Of a DNA stretch of 31,619 nt, positions 19,838-30,550 are shown one piece after another; positions within the stretch are counted from its first letter, which is position 1, and every line of letters starts with the position of its first letter. Where the stretch lies: NCBI RefSeq assembly GCF_000003605.2, contig NW_003106593.1, positions 1,051,284 through 1,082,902 on the forward strand. The letters run 5' to 3'. The position numbers and the translations under genes are program-made. The notes beneath the pieces are model-generated. The model saw nothing but the letters and a program-made list of their open reading frames with translations. It did not search any database and was not told where the DNA came from. This DNA comes from Saccoglossus kowalevskii. Lineage: Eukaryota; Hemichordata; Enteropneusta; Harrimaniidae.

Positions 19838-20846
19838 CTGAAAATAATAGAATATGCATTGGAAATGAAATAATTATACTACATTAAGTGAACATGCATT
19901 ACCTAGCTAATGGATGACATATTGTTGGCACTTACCTCCTTCTTCAATAACATCCTCCTCCATATCTGCTGTAGTCACAAATACATCGGTTATGATACCA
20001 TGGTCAGCTGTGGCTGCCTAGTTTTCCAAACTCCTCATCATCTGAAAAAAAAACAAGGTACACCACATATAATTAATTAATTAATTAATACTTACTGACA
20101 TTCATCACTGATAACATTAATACTGACTGTCGAATGATTTGGTGAAGAAAGTTGACAGTCATACCAAACTTTTTCTAGGTGTTATTACCTGTGAGAATGC
20201 TGGACATCTCAGAGGTATTTGAACATGATGCTAGGTTCACACACTGATCGTCAAACACTTTTGGCACTGGCATATCAAATGCTTGTGATGTAGCAATGGT
20301 ACTGAGGGCACTGTCAACTAGAAAATGAGCCCTCACAGCTCGTGCCACTGACTTTTCTTACAGCATCTGGTCCACACTCCCCTCTGCATACACTTGAGAG
20401 ATAATTTCCTTCAACCGAGATCCAGCCATCAAACTCCTAATTGCACCGAGAAAACTCATCTCCATATGAAATTCTCCTAATACCAGGACAATCTGTTCAT
20501 TACCTGTTGCATGGTCACTCATGTACTCCAGGGTCGACTGAACACATGGGTCACTTGGTGGTTAATCAATTATGGGCAAAACGATTTCAGAACTTTTACC
20601 AGGATGTGCAATGTCTGAATGGAGCATCTGCATCCAGCCAGACCACAAGGATCGTGGGTTTGGAAAATGAGGTGAAACACGCCACAGTATGTCCAGCTTG
20701 TCGCTCTTATCATCCCGACTGACCTCATGGAGTTTAGTATAGATGATTTTGTCTTGAACTGTCCAGTACCATCAAGTGTTCTACTGGCATGATCAATATT
20801 ATCAGCCTCATACTGCCCAGATATGCCTACAATTTCATCGATTACA

Positions 20847-21515
20847 TCAACAACCCGAATGGTTGCTGCGTTTTTTTCTATACAACGATGCCTCAGTGTA
20901 TGATGAGCAAAAACGTAACTTTGCAATCATGTCCACTAAATTACGATGACCATATTTATGTTCTAGTGTAATACTTAATCCAACTTGTAGAGGGGGTAAA
21001 AATGAACGAGGGCATGTTGATTGAATTATTGCCTGGCCCAAAGATGCAGTATGAAGTTCAGGATTCCGACCTTTGATGATAGTCTGTAGGAGTATCCGTA
21101 AAGAATGTGGTAGGTACTTGATATTTTTATCAGTTGCCTTAATCTGCTCAGTATCTGGATATACATCCTCGTGTTTGTACATAGTTGTTATCTCTGAACG
21201 AATGTATTCTCCCACAACTGTTATCACGTTATCTATGTATGATTGGTCAGTTTTTGCAGCATTTACATGAGCTTCTTGTATAAGAGTTTTCATATTTGAT
21301 GTTAGAGTTGTTGTCTGATTATAGTGATGGATACCTTGCTCCCATAGTGACTCAGTAGTTCCCTTTTCAATTGTGCTGTTGTGTAGGGTTCACCATCAGT
21401 TAGTCCACTCTTCACTTTCATAACAGAATGCATATTATCCAGTGTAATAGTTTCATTGTTTTTCTTTTCTAAATATCCAATGGTACTCCCAAATGCAATC
21501 ATATTGGACATATTT
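20847..21515 (-). pseudogene. N-proximal part of the 'SGCDT' family copy
   Basis: Two overlapping open stretches (21511-21302 and 21293-20847) carry [40 protein letters not shown], then [37 protein letters not shown] and [19 protein letters not shown], and end [13 protein letters not shown]. The spacing and order match the family, with one frameshift at about 21300. Family members continue further N-terminal, but here the sequence turns into gypsy-1 integrase. Confidence 0.6.
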
Positions 21516-22967
21516 TTGTTCTCGGGTTCATTTGTGTGACATATTTAGAAAACGTTTCCATCAAAATAAGGGTAATGAAGAGCTGAAATTCATTGCGAAA
21601 CCTTTTCCAACAATTTTGTTGAATCTTTGCTATTTAACATTTCGATCATGGAAACTTTCATTTTCCTTTGAGATTCAACATTTTTTTTATTAAAATGTGG
21701 GTGTACAGGATCAAAACGAGACCTAATCTTACGTTTCATTAAAAGTTCAGCAGGGAAACTTGAGTTCTCGATTGTGGAATGATTCAATATCGAAATAATC
21801 TCTCATCAATAGTACCGTCTTTATCACTATTAAGACCATCTTTAACAATTTCAACAGCTCTTTCAGCCAAACCACTGGATGAAGGATTGTTAGGTGCTAC
21901 TAACATTTGTGTGATACCATTTACATTAGGAAAATGTGAAAATTCATCACTAGTAAAATTACTTCCATTATCTGATGCTTAAAATTTCAGAAATGCAAGT
22001 AGCAAGTAGCAGGTTTTAATTTCAAAAGTGTGGCAGCTGAAGTAGTGGAGGATATTCTATGAGCCTCGATTCTCTTAAAACAAGCATCAACTATTATTAA
22101 AAGATTATATTTATCATACTCAGTATAATCAATATGAACAAGGTTCAAGGTTTATTAGGAATATTCTAAGAATGTAATGAAGCTTTTGCTGATTTTGTTA
22201 ACAAACATCACAATATCTAACTTTATTTTCAATTCCCATATCCAGTGATGGCCATCAATCATAACTGCGGGCTAAACCCTTTTCCCAAGGTTCATTCCAG
22301 GATGTGCTGCATGTAGCTCCCAGAGAGGTTCTGTTCTACCTTGCAGTGGTATTACCACACGTGTACCCCAAACAATACATCCATCAACTACAGTAAGCTC
22401 ATTACTAATTCTGAAAAATGGCCTGTAGCTTGGAGGTTTTCTGGCGAACCACGTAATACAAATTCACGGACATGAGCTAACAAAAGATCATGACTTGTCC
22501 AAAACTTTACATCATCAGAAGTAATGAGTCTAACTCATCCAACATCAAGCACATGTGTTCCTCATAATTAGACTTTATGTTAGAAATGGGTACTCTACTT
22601 AACGAATCAGCACAACCATGAGATTTCCCAGGCTTGTACTCAATAGTTATACTTGTGTGCTTTTAATATTAAACACCATCTAGTCATTCGGGCAGACAAG
22701 GTAGTTGGCATTGCTTTCAGTTCACTGAAAAATCCAACAATGGTTTATGATCTGTGACAATAGTAAATTTCTTGACCAACAAATATTTGTGAAATTTACA
22801 TAGCCCATGCATCGTTCTTCAATATGAGCATACTTACGTTCATCATTATTCAAAGTTCTGGATACAAATGAAATTGGTTTCTCACTACCATCTTTGTATT
22901 TGTGAGACAGTACAACGTCAAGACCAAAGAGAGATGCATCACAGCTCAGTACTAAATCTTTCTGGGG
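21516..22967 (-). pseudogene. Gypsy-1 pol, 3' half: RNase H and integrase
   Basis: Going 5' to 3' on the minus strand, RNase H begins with DLVLSCDASLFGLDVVLSHK (first catalytic Asp) and ISFVSRTLNNDERKYAHIEE. It continues to TDHKPLL and YKPGKSHGCADSLSRVP. The integrase zinc region has ELHAAHPGMNLGK. The core shows all three acidic residues, in HIDYTEYDKYNLLIIVDA, ASDNGSNFTSDEFSHF and NPSSSGLAERAVEIVKDGL. The C-terminal part has SFPAELLMKRKIRSRFDP. Frameshifts and stops are frequent, so it is dead. No 3' LTR follows, because the 'SGCDT' copy begins instead. Confidence 0.75.
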
Positions 22968-22974
22968 ATTGAAA

Positions 22975-24544
22975 TGTAAAAAAGGAACACTCGAAAGGTG
23001 TTACAAGGCTAGCAAATCACGTTAGAGGCAGCGTGTGCCTATTCCTTGATAAACAATTCTTTAATTTAGTCAAAGATATTCTTGTTTTCGTTGTTTACAT
23101 TCCGCCAGGGAGTGTGTCATACTATAACCATAGTGACAAATTAAATGGCATTGTGTCCATAGAGACACATGTGGTTGATGTTATGTCAGCATACAATGAG
23201 GAAGAAATTAACATTATAATTAGTGGAGACTTGAATGCTAGAACTGCATCTGACACAGATTACCTGCAACACGATGACACACGTCATGGCGTGGGCCTCG
23301 ATATAGCATATACTGAGGGAAATTTTGATATACCACGTGTTTCTCGTGACACTAAAATTAACAATTTTGGCTTGGCACTATTATCAATGTGTAAAGTTTT
23401 ATCTATTTATCACTATTAATGGCAAAAAAGATGTGCCTGTTGGTGATTTTACATGTGTTGCAAACGACGGTAGAAGTGTGGTTGATTATGTCATTGTCTC
23501 GCTAGATATATTTGAAATGGTGAATAATTTGGAAACATGCAAATTTAAGAAAAATAATTACGATATTTATATTCAAGACGAATTGAGAAAAATTTCTGAT
23601 GAAAAATGTCTCTGGACTGTTATGAAAAACAAAAAAGCACATGATAATGATAATCCAAATTTATTACTGAATGCTCCAATTTCACAAAGTGAAATCTTAA
23701 ATGCTGTTTATAATCTTAAAAAAAAATCCGCTGGCCCTGATATGATTATTCCAGAATTTTTGCGGACGACTTATTTTGCTATTACTCAACACGCTGCATT
23801 AAATACTGGCTTAGGGTTACCAAATTAGGGGACGAGCGTCTGCCAAATGAAGCTTATAAAATGCTTTTAATTATGCACAATCAAGGCAAACGCACATGGG
23901 ATACTGAAATAATGCTCCTATTAGACGATTTAGGTTTTGGCACAGTCTGGGAAAATCAAGGCGTTGAAAACAGTGAAAATTTTCTACTTGAGTTCAAAAG
24001 CCGTGCGCCAAATGGAGGTAAAAGAATTTGGTACTCGAATATATGTACGGCGGAGAAAACAGACCATTATCGACAATTTACATTTAACTTTGGCAGAAAA
24101 ATGTACTTAAAGCTTTCAGTCAACACAAAACTTCGTAGAGCATATGCCCGTTTAAAGTGTTCAGATCACCCCTAGCTATAGAAATCGGTAGACACAGAGG
24201 AATCGCCAGAGAGTATAGAATTTGCGATCTATGTTTGTCTGAAATTGAAGACGAGTTCCAATTTCTTCTAAAATGCCCAAAACTCAACACAATCAGGCAA
24301 ATATTTCTCCCCAGTCTCTCCAGAACAATGCAGCAAACACCTTGTAGGATTTTCGCAAGATAATGGCATCAGACAACACGAATGATATTGAAAGTGTTGC
24401 TTTATTTTGTATGTATTTAAAATTGAATAGAAAATGTAATTTAAGTCTTTTATACGTTATTGTCAAACCTATGACAGAAATGTACTGATTTATTATTATT
24501 TGCGCACATGGGCCAGAGGCCTAAATACGAATAAAGTTATATAT
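22975..24544 (+). mobile_element. LINE B, non-LTR retrotransposon inserted in gypsy-1
   Basis: Flanked by 7-bp target duplications ATTGAAA at 22968-22974 and 24545-24551. The gypsy-1 reading frame runs on across the join, which fixes the ends. It is on the strand opposite to its host. The 3' end has GGGCCAGAGGCCTAAATACG and AATAAAG before an AT-rich tail. It is truncated at the 5' end within the endonuclease domain. Confidence 0.75.
22996..24363 (+). pseudogene. LINE B ORF2, endonuclease and C-terminus, RT core deleted
   Basis: The endonuclease part shows FVVYIPPGSVSYYNHSD and NIIISGDLNARTASDTD (the catalytic 'GDLNA' motif). After a frameshift at about 23400, GDFTCVANDGRSVVDYVIVS follows. 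RT begins with ISQSEILNAVYNLKKKSAGP but breaks off after IPEFL near 23760. The sequence then jumps to the C-terminal tail: RRAYARLKCSDHP, then after one stop IEIGRHRGIAREYRICDLC and FQFLLKCPKLNTIRQIF, a Cys-containing end typical of a LINE group common in marine invertebrates. The polymerase palm (YxDD) is missing, so it cannot be autonomous. Confidence 0.75.
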
Positions 24545-24551
24545 ATTGAAA

Positions 24552-25330
24552 CGTATCAACATCTGATGTGACTGAAGAAGTTGTTTTGCTGCTTCAAGTG
24601 ATTTGTCCTGACTTGGAGCCCAGTGCCACTTTACATTTTGTTCAACAACAAATGTAATGATTCTAACACTGTTGAAAGGTTAGGAAAAAATCTATGACAA
24701 ACATTCAAAAGAACTTTAAGCTGAGTTACAGATTTAGGTTTGTAAATGTTTTGTATTGCGTCAATTTTTCCAGAATTGTTTCAGTTCAGAATATATCAAG
24801 TGACTGAAATACACAGTTTTATATTTCATGAACTTTCAAACCAGCATTGGCTAAACGACTTAACACTTTATCTAAGTTTGCAAGATGATGGGGATCATCA
24901 AAATACACCAGGTATATCACGCAGGACGCCCTCTATAATTCTCTGAAAAATTGCTTGAGCTGAACACACACCAAAAGCTAAGCGGTTATACCTAAATAGA
25001 CCCCTGTGTGTAGTTATTGTAAGAAGTGTTTCTGACTCTTTATCCAAAACTAATTGATTGTAAGCATGGAACAGATCAAGTTTTGTGAACTTTTGTCCAC
25101 CTGCCAATTGTGCCATCAAATCCTCAAAAGGAGGAATATGATATTGTTCAACAGGTGATGCTTTGTTGACAGTTAACTTGTAATCACCACAAATCCTCAC
25201 AGTGCCATCAGTTTTGGGTACAGATACAACTGGAGTAGCCCAAACAGAATGTGTGACTGGCTTAATAATACCTTCAAGAGGTACATTCTTAACACTCTTA
25301 TTTTCAAACTGAACAATTACTTATTTACGA
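24552..25330 (-). pseudogene. Gypsy-1 reverse transcriptase
   Basis: The minus strand shows SVWATPVVSVPKTDGTVRIC (fingers), GDYKLTVNK, GGQKFTKLDLFHAYNQLVLD (first catalytic Asp) and THRGLFRYNRLAFGVCSAQA. In a shifted frame the catalytic pair occurs as VYFDD. About ten residues that normally follow are missing, as the text goes straight to PHHLANLDKVLSRLANAGLK. The RT-RNase H connection (VTQLKVLLNVCHRFFPNLST) follows and stops at the LINE B insertion. Substitutions such as GVCSAQA for the usual 'GI.SAPA' and several stops show decay. Confidence 0.75.
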
Positions 25331-25662
25331 CATATAATGTTCACACGTTCAACAGTGTAGGTTTTCAGACGAATAGGACTGTCCCCTAACTGTGAATCTT
25401 GTAACTTGTGAAACGATGACTGATTCAGCAAGGTAAATTGAAAACCAGTACCACTTCCAATTTAGTGTTCACTCCATCAATTCATAACTTAATAACTGTA
25501 TACCCACCGGACTTGGAATCGCTACACTTCCCAAGTAGTTCATCGCACTGACAGTGACCAAAAATATCGTCATTTGGGTATGGTTGGGTACCACTGCTCT
25601 CCCCATCTGATTCAGTCATGTGATTGCAAGCCTTATCTCACTATAGGTTTTTACGTGCAACC
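25331..25662 (-). other. Gypsy-1 gag-pol junction, protease not recognisable
   Basis: Between the zinc knuckle and RT only about 330 bases remain. No DTG/DSG triad is seen. Scraps such as LKTYTVERVNII lie just before RT. The protease is deleted or decayed beyond recognition. Confidence 0.45.
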
Positions 25663-26358
25663 TCAGTGTGACCATATTTTGACTATAATAGTGACAAATT
25701 CATTTCGGAATTTGCAAACATGTGGTAGGTGATTTCCCAGACAACGATAACATTTTTCTGCTACTTGCTTTGGATTAGTGACAGTGTTTTTCCGACATGC
25801 TGCTGGCTTGCCAGGCTTTCCCTTCCATTTTAACGCCTTGAACGCATTCACACTAACAGGAGGAGTAGAGTCTACAGAGTTCCTGACTTTCAAATTTCGT
25901 GCATTTTCCAGTCCATTTTCCAAAGACAAGGTTGTTTCCATCAGTAATTTACGTTGTGTAGTCTGATCATTAATACCACAAACTAGGCGATCGCGTAACA
26001 CAGTTTCAAGGGTCATACCAAAATTACAGTGTTCTGAAATTCTACGTAATTCAGCCTTGTATGATTGTACACTTTCACCAGGTTTGCGGACACGCGAATT
26101 GAACTTATAACGTTCAATAATTTCACTTGGTTTCAACGTGTAGTGAGCTTTCACAAGGTTTAATTTTTCAACTAATGCGTACGTTTTGGGACCAACAGAA
26201 GTCAACAACACAGCATGTTTTCGATCATTAACATCAATAGAATGTGAAAGAACATGGTCCATGCCTGAACGAACATGGTCCATAACTTAACAGTAGTCCT
26301 CCCAAGACTGTTCCCGTGGGTTAAACTGACTCATCGTTCCTATAAGTGAACTCGTCAT
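25663..26358 (-). pseudogene. Gypsy-1 gag (capsid and zinc knuckle)
   Basis: The likely start is the ATG at 26356-26358, giving MTSSLIGTMSQFNPREQSWE, a usual gypsy Gag opening. A TAA at about 26287 interrupts it, and the frame is then open to 25663. The capsid part includes DRKHAVLLTSVGPKTYALVE and YKFNSRVRKPGESVQSYKAE. The zinc knuckle is CYRCLGNHLPHVC (CX2CX3HX4C). A basic stretch precedes it (KWKGKPGKPAACRKN). Apart from the one stop, this is the best-kept gypsy ORF in the window. It is unlike gypsy-2 gag, so the two elements are different families. Confidence 0.75.
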
Positions 26359-26503
26359 TTTAAGTTCTAGTAATGAACGTGCGGACGTGCAAAATAGACG
26401 TACATCGCCAACAATTCAGTTCTGGATGAGTTTTCAGTCGACGAGTTTTACCGCTTTACAGAATTTCAAAAACGTCGTGCCGGTTCTCCAAACACACAGT
26501 TTC

Positions 26504-26516
26504 ATCCTCGTCGCCA
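26504..26516 (-). other. Gypsy-1 primer-binding site
   Basis: The minus strand reads TGGCGACGAGGAT, a primer-site text familiar from invertebrate and fish gypsy elements, ending in the complement of CCA. It lies 4 bases from the presumed LTR end and 146 bases upstream of gag. Confidence 0.6.
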
Positions 26517-26520
26517 AATA

Positions 26521-26700
26521 TGTCTTGGCCTGTGGTAATGCAGTGATGCAACAAACCAAAGTTTGCAGTAACAAACTATACGTTATGGACTATACGTTAT
26601 TCAAAACATGGCTTCACCAACCAACAGATACAATGCGCATGCGTGAACTACAAGAGCGGGAAATATGCTAATAAAATCAATATACTACACTCATACCACG
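26521..26700 (-). mobile_element. Gypsy-1 5' LTR (outer end unknown)
   Basis: The segment that would end in CA on the minus strand starts at 26521. It holds a direct repeat of TATACGTTAT near 26578 and 26592. No second copy of this LTR is found in the window, so the far boundary (given as 26700) is a guess. Confidence 0.35.
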
Positions 26701-27436
26701 GGAGGTGAATGTAGGTCAATTCCAAAGGTAGATTCGATGTTTCCTGTTCCGTTTTTGTGTTATGACGAATGCACAGAGTCATGTATGATCCGTCTCTGAT
26801 ACTTGAAGTCTATAGTTAGTAAACACCCAACAACTATCTCATCGAAAAAAGGTCGATCGCGGGGCAGATGCAGAACACAATCGTTGGAAATAATAAAACT
26901 ATACACTAAAAATGAAACTTATGAACTGGGCATGGGATCTCACCAACGCGACAAGTGATTACAGAATCAGAGACATGAATTCACGTAGCAGTCAATGAAC
27001 TCAACTTGATCTTTTGATGTGTGGCTTTCTAACCGTGTTTTACTATAGAACAGAAAATGTCACGGAACATCGTCTTAAATATATTATCCTTACCATTGCT
27101 AAGCATCAGCGCCCTAAGCGGGCATGCATATATTACTGGTCATCGCTGTGGCATCGTGGTTCAACGGTGCGAGGATATATATGATAGTATTATCTTCGAT
27201 ATTAGTTTTGTCGTTACGGAGTGCCCGTGTAGCTCAGATAAATATATTATGGAGCAGGCCTGATTGGTCCGCTATACACATTGACGCTTCTGGCGATTAG
27301 TGTTAGCTTGTAAATAAACTTCGAGGGTTTCCGCAAACATAGTCTATGCAAGTGATTAGTAACACCTCCAATAAAACACTGCCCCGGGGCACTAAATTGA
27401 TTTCATTTTTCGCGACTTCATAGATTAAACCAAAAT
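26701..27436. other. Unassigned sequence between gypsy-1 and the inverted LTR arm
   Basis: Somewhat less AT-rich than its surroundings. An ORF at 27057-27263 has no recognised motif. TAGATTAAAC..AAAATAAAA is repeated at about 27421 and 27444. I see no gene. Confidence 0.4.
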
Positions 27437-27870
27437 AAAACCATAGATTAAACAAAAATAAAATCACGCCCAGGTTTTTATATTTGTAAAGATTCAGATT
27501 TCAGTGCAGTTTGCCGATAAAAAGTAGCGCTGTCTGCAGATTGCACGCCACATTCTGGGTTCTGTCATTAGAGCTATGTGACAACGTTTTTCCCTCAAAT
27601 AATTCATCAAATGAAACGTCCTTGTGAGAGAGTTTGACTTTTATTATGTTGTGTCAAATCTTCCCCCTTCATGTTTGGTACAATGTAACAGCAGGATAGT
27701 GTGAATCCACATCTACCATTGGTTGACTGCCGGCATACCTTTTATGGTTCACACAATAATCAGCATTTTGTTTTATGTGTTACTGTGAACTCTCAGTCGA
27801 CTGTTTTTGTGGCATAGTAAAATCGTCAGATTTTTATTCTGCCATTGCTAACTCGTAATCTGTGTGAGTG
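27437..27870 (+). mobile_element. Gypsy-2-type LTR fragment, opposite orientation
   Basis: It reads on the plus strand what the gypsy-2 LTR reads on the minus strand. Shared blocks include GGTTTTTATATTTGTAA, CTGTCTGCAGA..GCACGCCACATTCTGGGT, GAGAGTTTGACTTTTATTAT and AATGTAACAGCAGGAT. A block of about 20-30 bases present in the left arm, after GCTATG, is missing here. No primer site or gag follows, so it is a solo or truncated LTR. Confidence 0.6.
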
Positions 27871-29664
27871 GGGCAGATGTTTCAATACTCAAAGACTATA
27901 ATGTCAAATAAACACCAATATTTATTGACTTCTTATACCAATAAAACAACAGGTTGTAACATTAAGATTCGTTGTGTTGTGTACAGAACGTTGGGATCAG
28001 ACTAGCTGCCTACAATTCAAATCTATATGTATTATATAGGGACAGTCACGTGACTACACGACGGATGAGTACGCAATAAGACCATGTCAAAGGTCATAGC
28101 ATATGGTAATGAGTCGAATACAGAAGTAAGCAGTATTACACGATTAGATGTTGATAAAAAACAACGAATATTCCGAGATAATTGCGATAATAAAGCTTAA
28201 TTGTAGCATTTACACACATTTCCAAACATAATCGCCAGTTTTTTCGCCATTGAGAACTTGTACATTTACATATCTTCAAAATGTCACAGTGTAAATCCAG
28301 AGAAGAAAACAAGTATGACATGTCAATCACTTTTATGACATTTATCACACGGCACACCATGCACACTTCTATTTGCAGGTTTTGGGGTATTATGATAAAA
28401 TTATGAAATAAAGGATGCTGACAGGGGTGTATATATTTAGGGCTCTTGACAAATGTATAATCGATGTAATATACTATTTATAAGTTTATGCTAGAGTTAT
28501 GAACACTATTAGTTTCTGAAAAATTTGATTATTCAGATTAGCTATTCCCCGGAGTTTTATAGGTGATGACTGAAATTCAAACTTTAATAACTCCAAGGAT
28601 ACTGCTTTGTTTCCGAATAAAACTTTTACACTAGGTTGGCGGTGTCTTATAGGTTCATAAAATAATGTCTGGGACCGTTGATTGTGTGATTTGTATTGTT
28701 GTATCAATGTTAACCTTGCTGTTATCCATATATTTGAACATGCTCAGTGATATAATACCTATCGCATCATTGTGTAGAAACAAAACAATATTACATGGAG
28801 CTTTTTTGTCGAGAAACATGCAGTGTGATAATTGAAAATCTAATGAGCATAAATTATGGGAGATATTAAAATTTGAGCCAACTGAATAAAGTAGAAATAC
28901 CATTCCAACCGTAGACTTTAAAATACAAGTCGTATAGTGAAATATTCAAGTTTTGGAACACAGAATAAATGACTGAAAACAATTGGCAACACAACAAATT
29001 ATGCTTACAACTTTTGCAATGCAGACTTGTTTTAAAACACACTCCAAATCCAAATCCTTGTTAAGTACAATATTTTGTCGGTGTTTTTGAGCTCTCAGGT
29101 AATTGGTTAATACATGAACAGCTCTCCCAGTACTGTATATTACCCCCTGCTAATGTGGGCTCTCTAGACGTAACGCCGCAGGAAAACTCTTGTCAAAAGG
29201 ACTGTCTGGGGTTATGATGAGCACTGGAAAACATCCAAACATTTTAAAACACAACTGAGGTTTTCTATACAGGTCATTGAAGTCACACAATTTATTGTGG
29301 TGTCTGGTGATAGTAGGATGGGCAGTTTGTTTCAGGTCAGAGGATTATTAAAAAGGTTTAAAAGGATACACATTTGCCTATGAAAAAGTGCATTTATTTC
29401 CAGCAAATAATTGAATATTAAAATCTGTTACAAATCTAACTAAAATTTCGAACTACTTTTTATAATACTCATGGTGAACTTTGCTGATTCGCTCCGATGA
29501 CTGAACCATGAATAGTATATGTTACTTTACTATATATTTTAATATATAAAAATAATACCAAATTAGATAAAAAGATGAATAAAATAAATAGAACAACATT
29601 GAGTTATAAAAACCGCAGACACTGTCGCTTTATAAAAATCAGTGCTTCATACCTTTCCTTACAG
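27871..29664. other. Gene B intron, no gene recognised
   Basis: AT-rich. Two overlapping minus-strand ORFs (28903-28655 and 28707-28486) look mildly coding-like (YEPIRHRQPSVKVLFGN) but have no known motif. Confidence 0.45.
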
Positions 29665-29687
29665 GCGGCGTTGGTGCCAAACGCCGC
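29665..29687 (+). other. GC-rich hairpin after a splice-acceptor-like tract
   Basis: GCGGCGTT and AACGCCGC form a perfect 8-bp stem around the loop GGTGCCA, in otherwise AT-rich DNA. The tract CCTTTCCTTACAG ends just before it. Phase 1 reading gives GGVGAKRRSPTGGR before a stop at about 29710. It could be a small exon, an RNA structure, or a repeat remnant. Confidence 0.4.
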
Positions 29688-30550
29688 TCCCCGACTGGAG
29701 GACGGTGTTGAAAAGTAATCCTTTGTTGTTGCGGTGTACGTAAAACGATAACCCATAGACATAACAATTTCAACTCAATACTCAAATCTGTTGTCAAAAA
29801 ACTAAATAATCACAATCTCATCAGAATCCATTTTCTACACTTACCCACAAGCCACACTATGGATACTATAGACCATTTATCGAAACGAGTGGTCTAGGTT
29901 TACACTGTATGCCGCGGACTCATTGTTTGTAATGCTTCAAGATAATGCTAGACTAGGTATCACATGAAACCAAATAAAATGTACAAAGAGAGTAATTAAA
30001 CAAACTTTGCTTCAGACAAAAATCATATTGTACTCATACAAATCATGTATATAAACTGATGGCATGATCTGAGATTGTAATAACATGTACCTCCATTCCA
30101 ACCGGAAAACAAATTCCGCTAAAATCAAATCACTTGGTTTAAGTTTTAATTTTAAATTAATGTTTGTTATTTGGCAAAGAATACTCATTAAGAGATTGTT
30201 GTTTCAATGCTATGCGATTCAGCTCTCAGCCAACATTTCAAACTGATGCCCCATCTGAAAGCATATTTTTTTCTATAATTCATGTAAATAATAAAATGTC
30301 ACCCTTTTCCATGGCAACCAGATCAGCATGTTTACCAACATTTAATGAATTGGGTAACCTCTCCTAATGACGAGGTAATTTATAATTTCTAGATGTCGTT
30401 GTTCCCATGGAAGCACTACATGTATATTTGTCAAGTCATTTGGTTAGTGTTTGTGAGTTTTACGAGAATTCATTTATATGTTCCATAGTTCTAAATGTAA
30501 AAGTCATTCACAACATTTTTTTTAACATGGCATCTAGTCCCACATGAGGG
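29688..30550. other. Gene B intron, no gene recognised
   Basis: AT-rich. The ORF at 30164-30367 lacks motifs and splice context. I see no exon matching gene A's 1-267. Confidence 0.4.

Larger units (their letters stand above)
17810..21515 (-). pseudogene. Truncated, intron-containing copy of the 'SGCDT' repeat-family gene
   Basis: Minus-strand fragments follow in the order of a large uncharacterised protein family that is highly multiplied in cnidarian and mollusc genomes (from memory). The order is: [140 protein letters not shown], and a Cys-rich end (IIKCNCTGKC). The acidic GDDTD and SGCDT motifs suggest a PIN/FEN-like nuclease fold, which is inference. Canonical phase-1 introns occur at 20042-20188 and 19838-19935, so it is not a processed retrocopy. 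Stops and frameshifts (for example a TAA after VDQML near 20360) disable it. The N-terminus is lost at 21515, against gypsy-1. Confidence 0.65.

Noticed and set aside
20441-20722. 93-codon plus-strand ORF
   Set aside because: Antisense to conserved blocks of the 'SGCDT' family copy (the MEMSFLGAIRSLMAG region).
27215-27270. tRNA-like GCCCGTGTAGCTCAG text
   Set aside because: An A-box-like start is present, but no cloverleaf or B box at the right distance follows.
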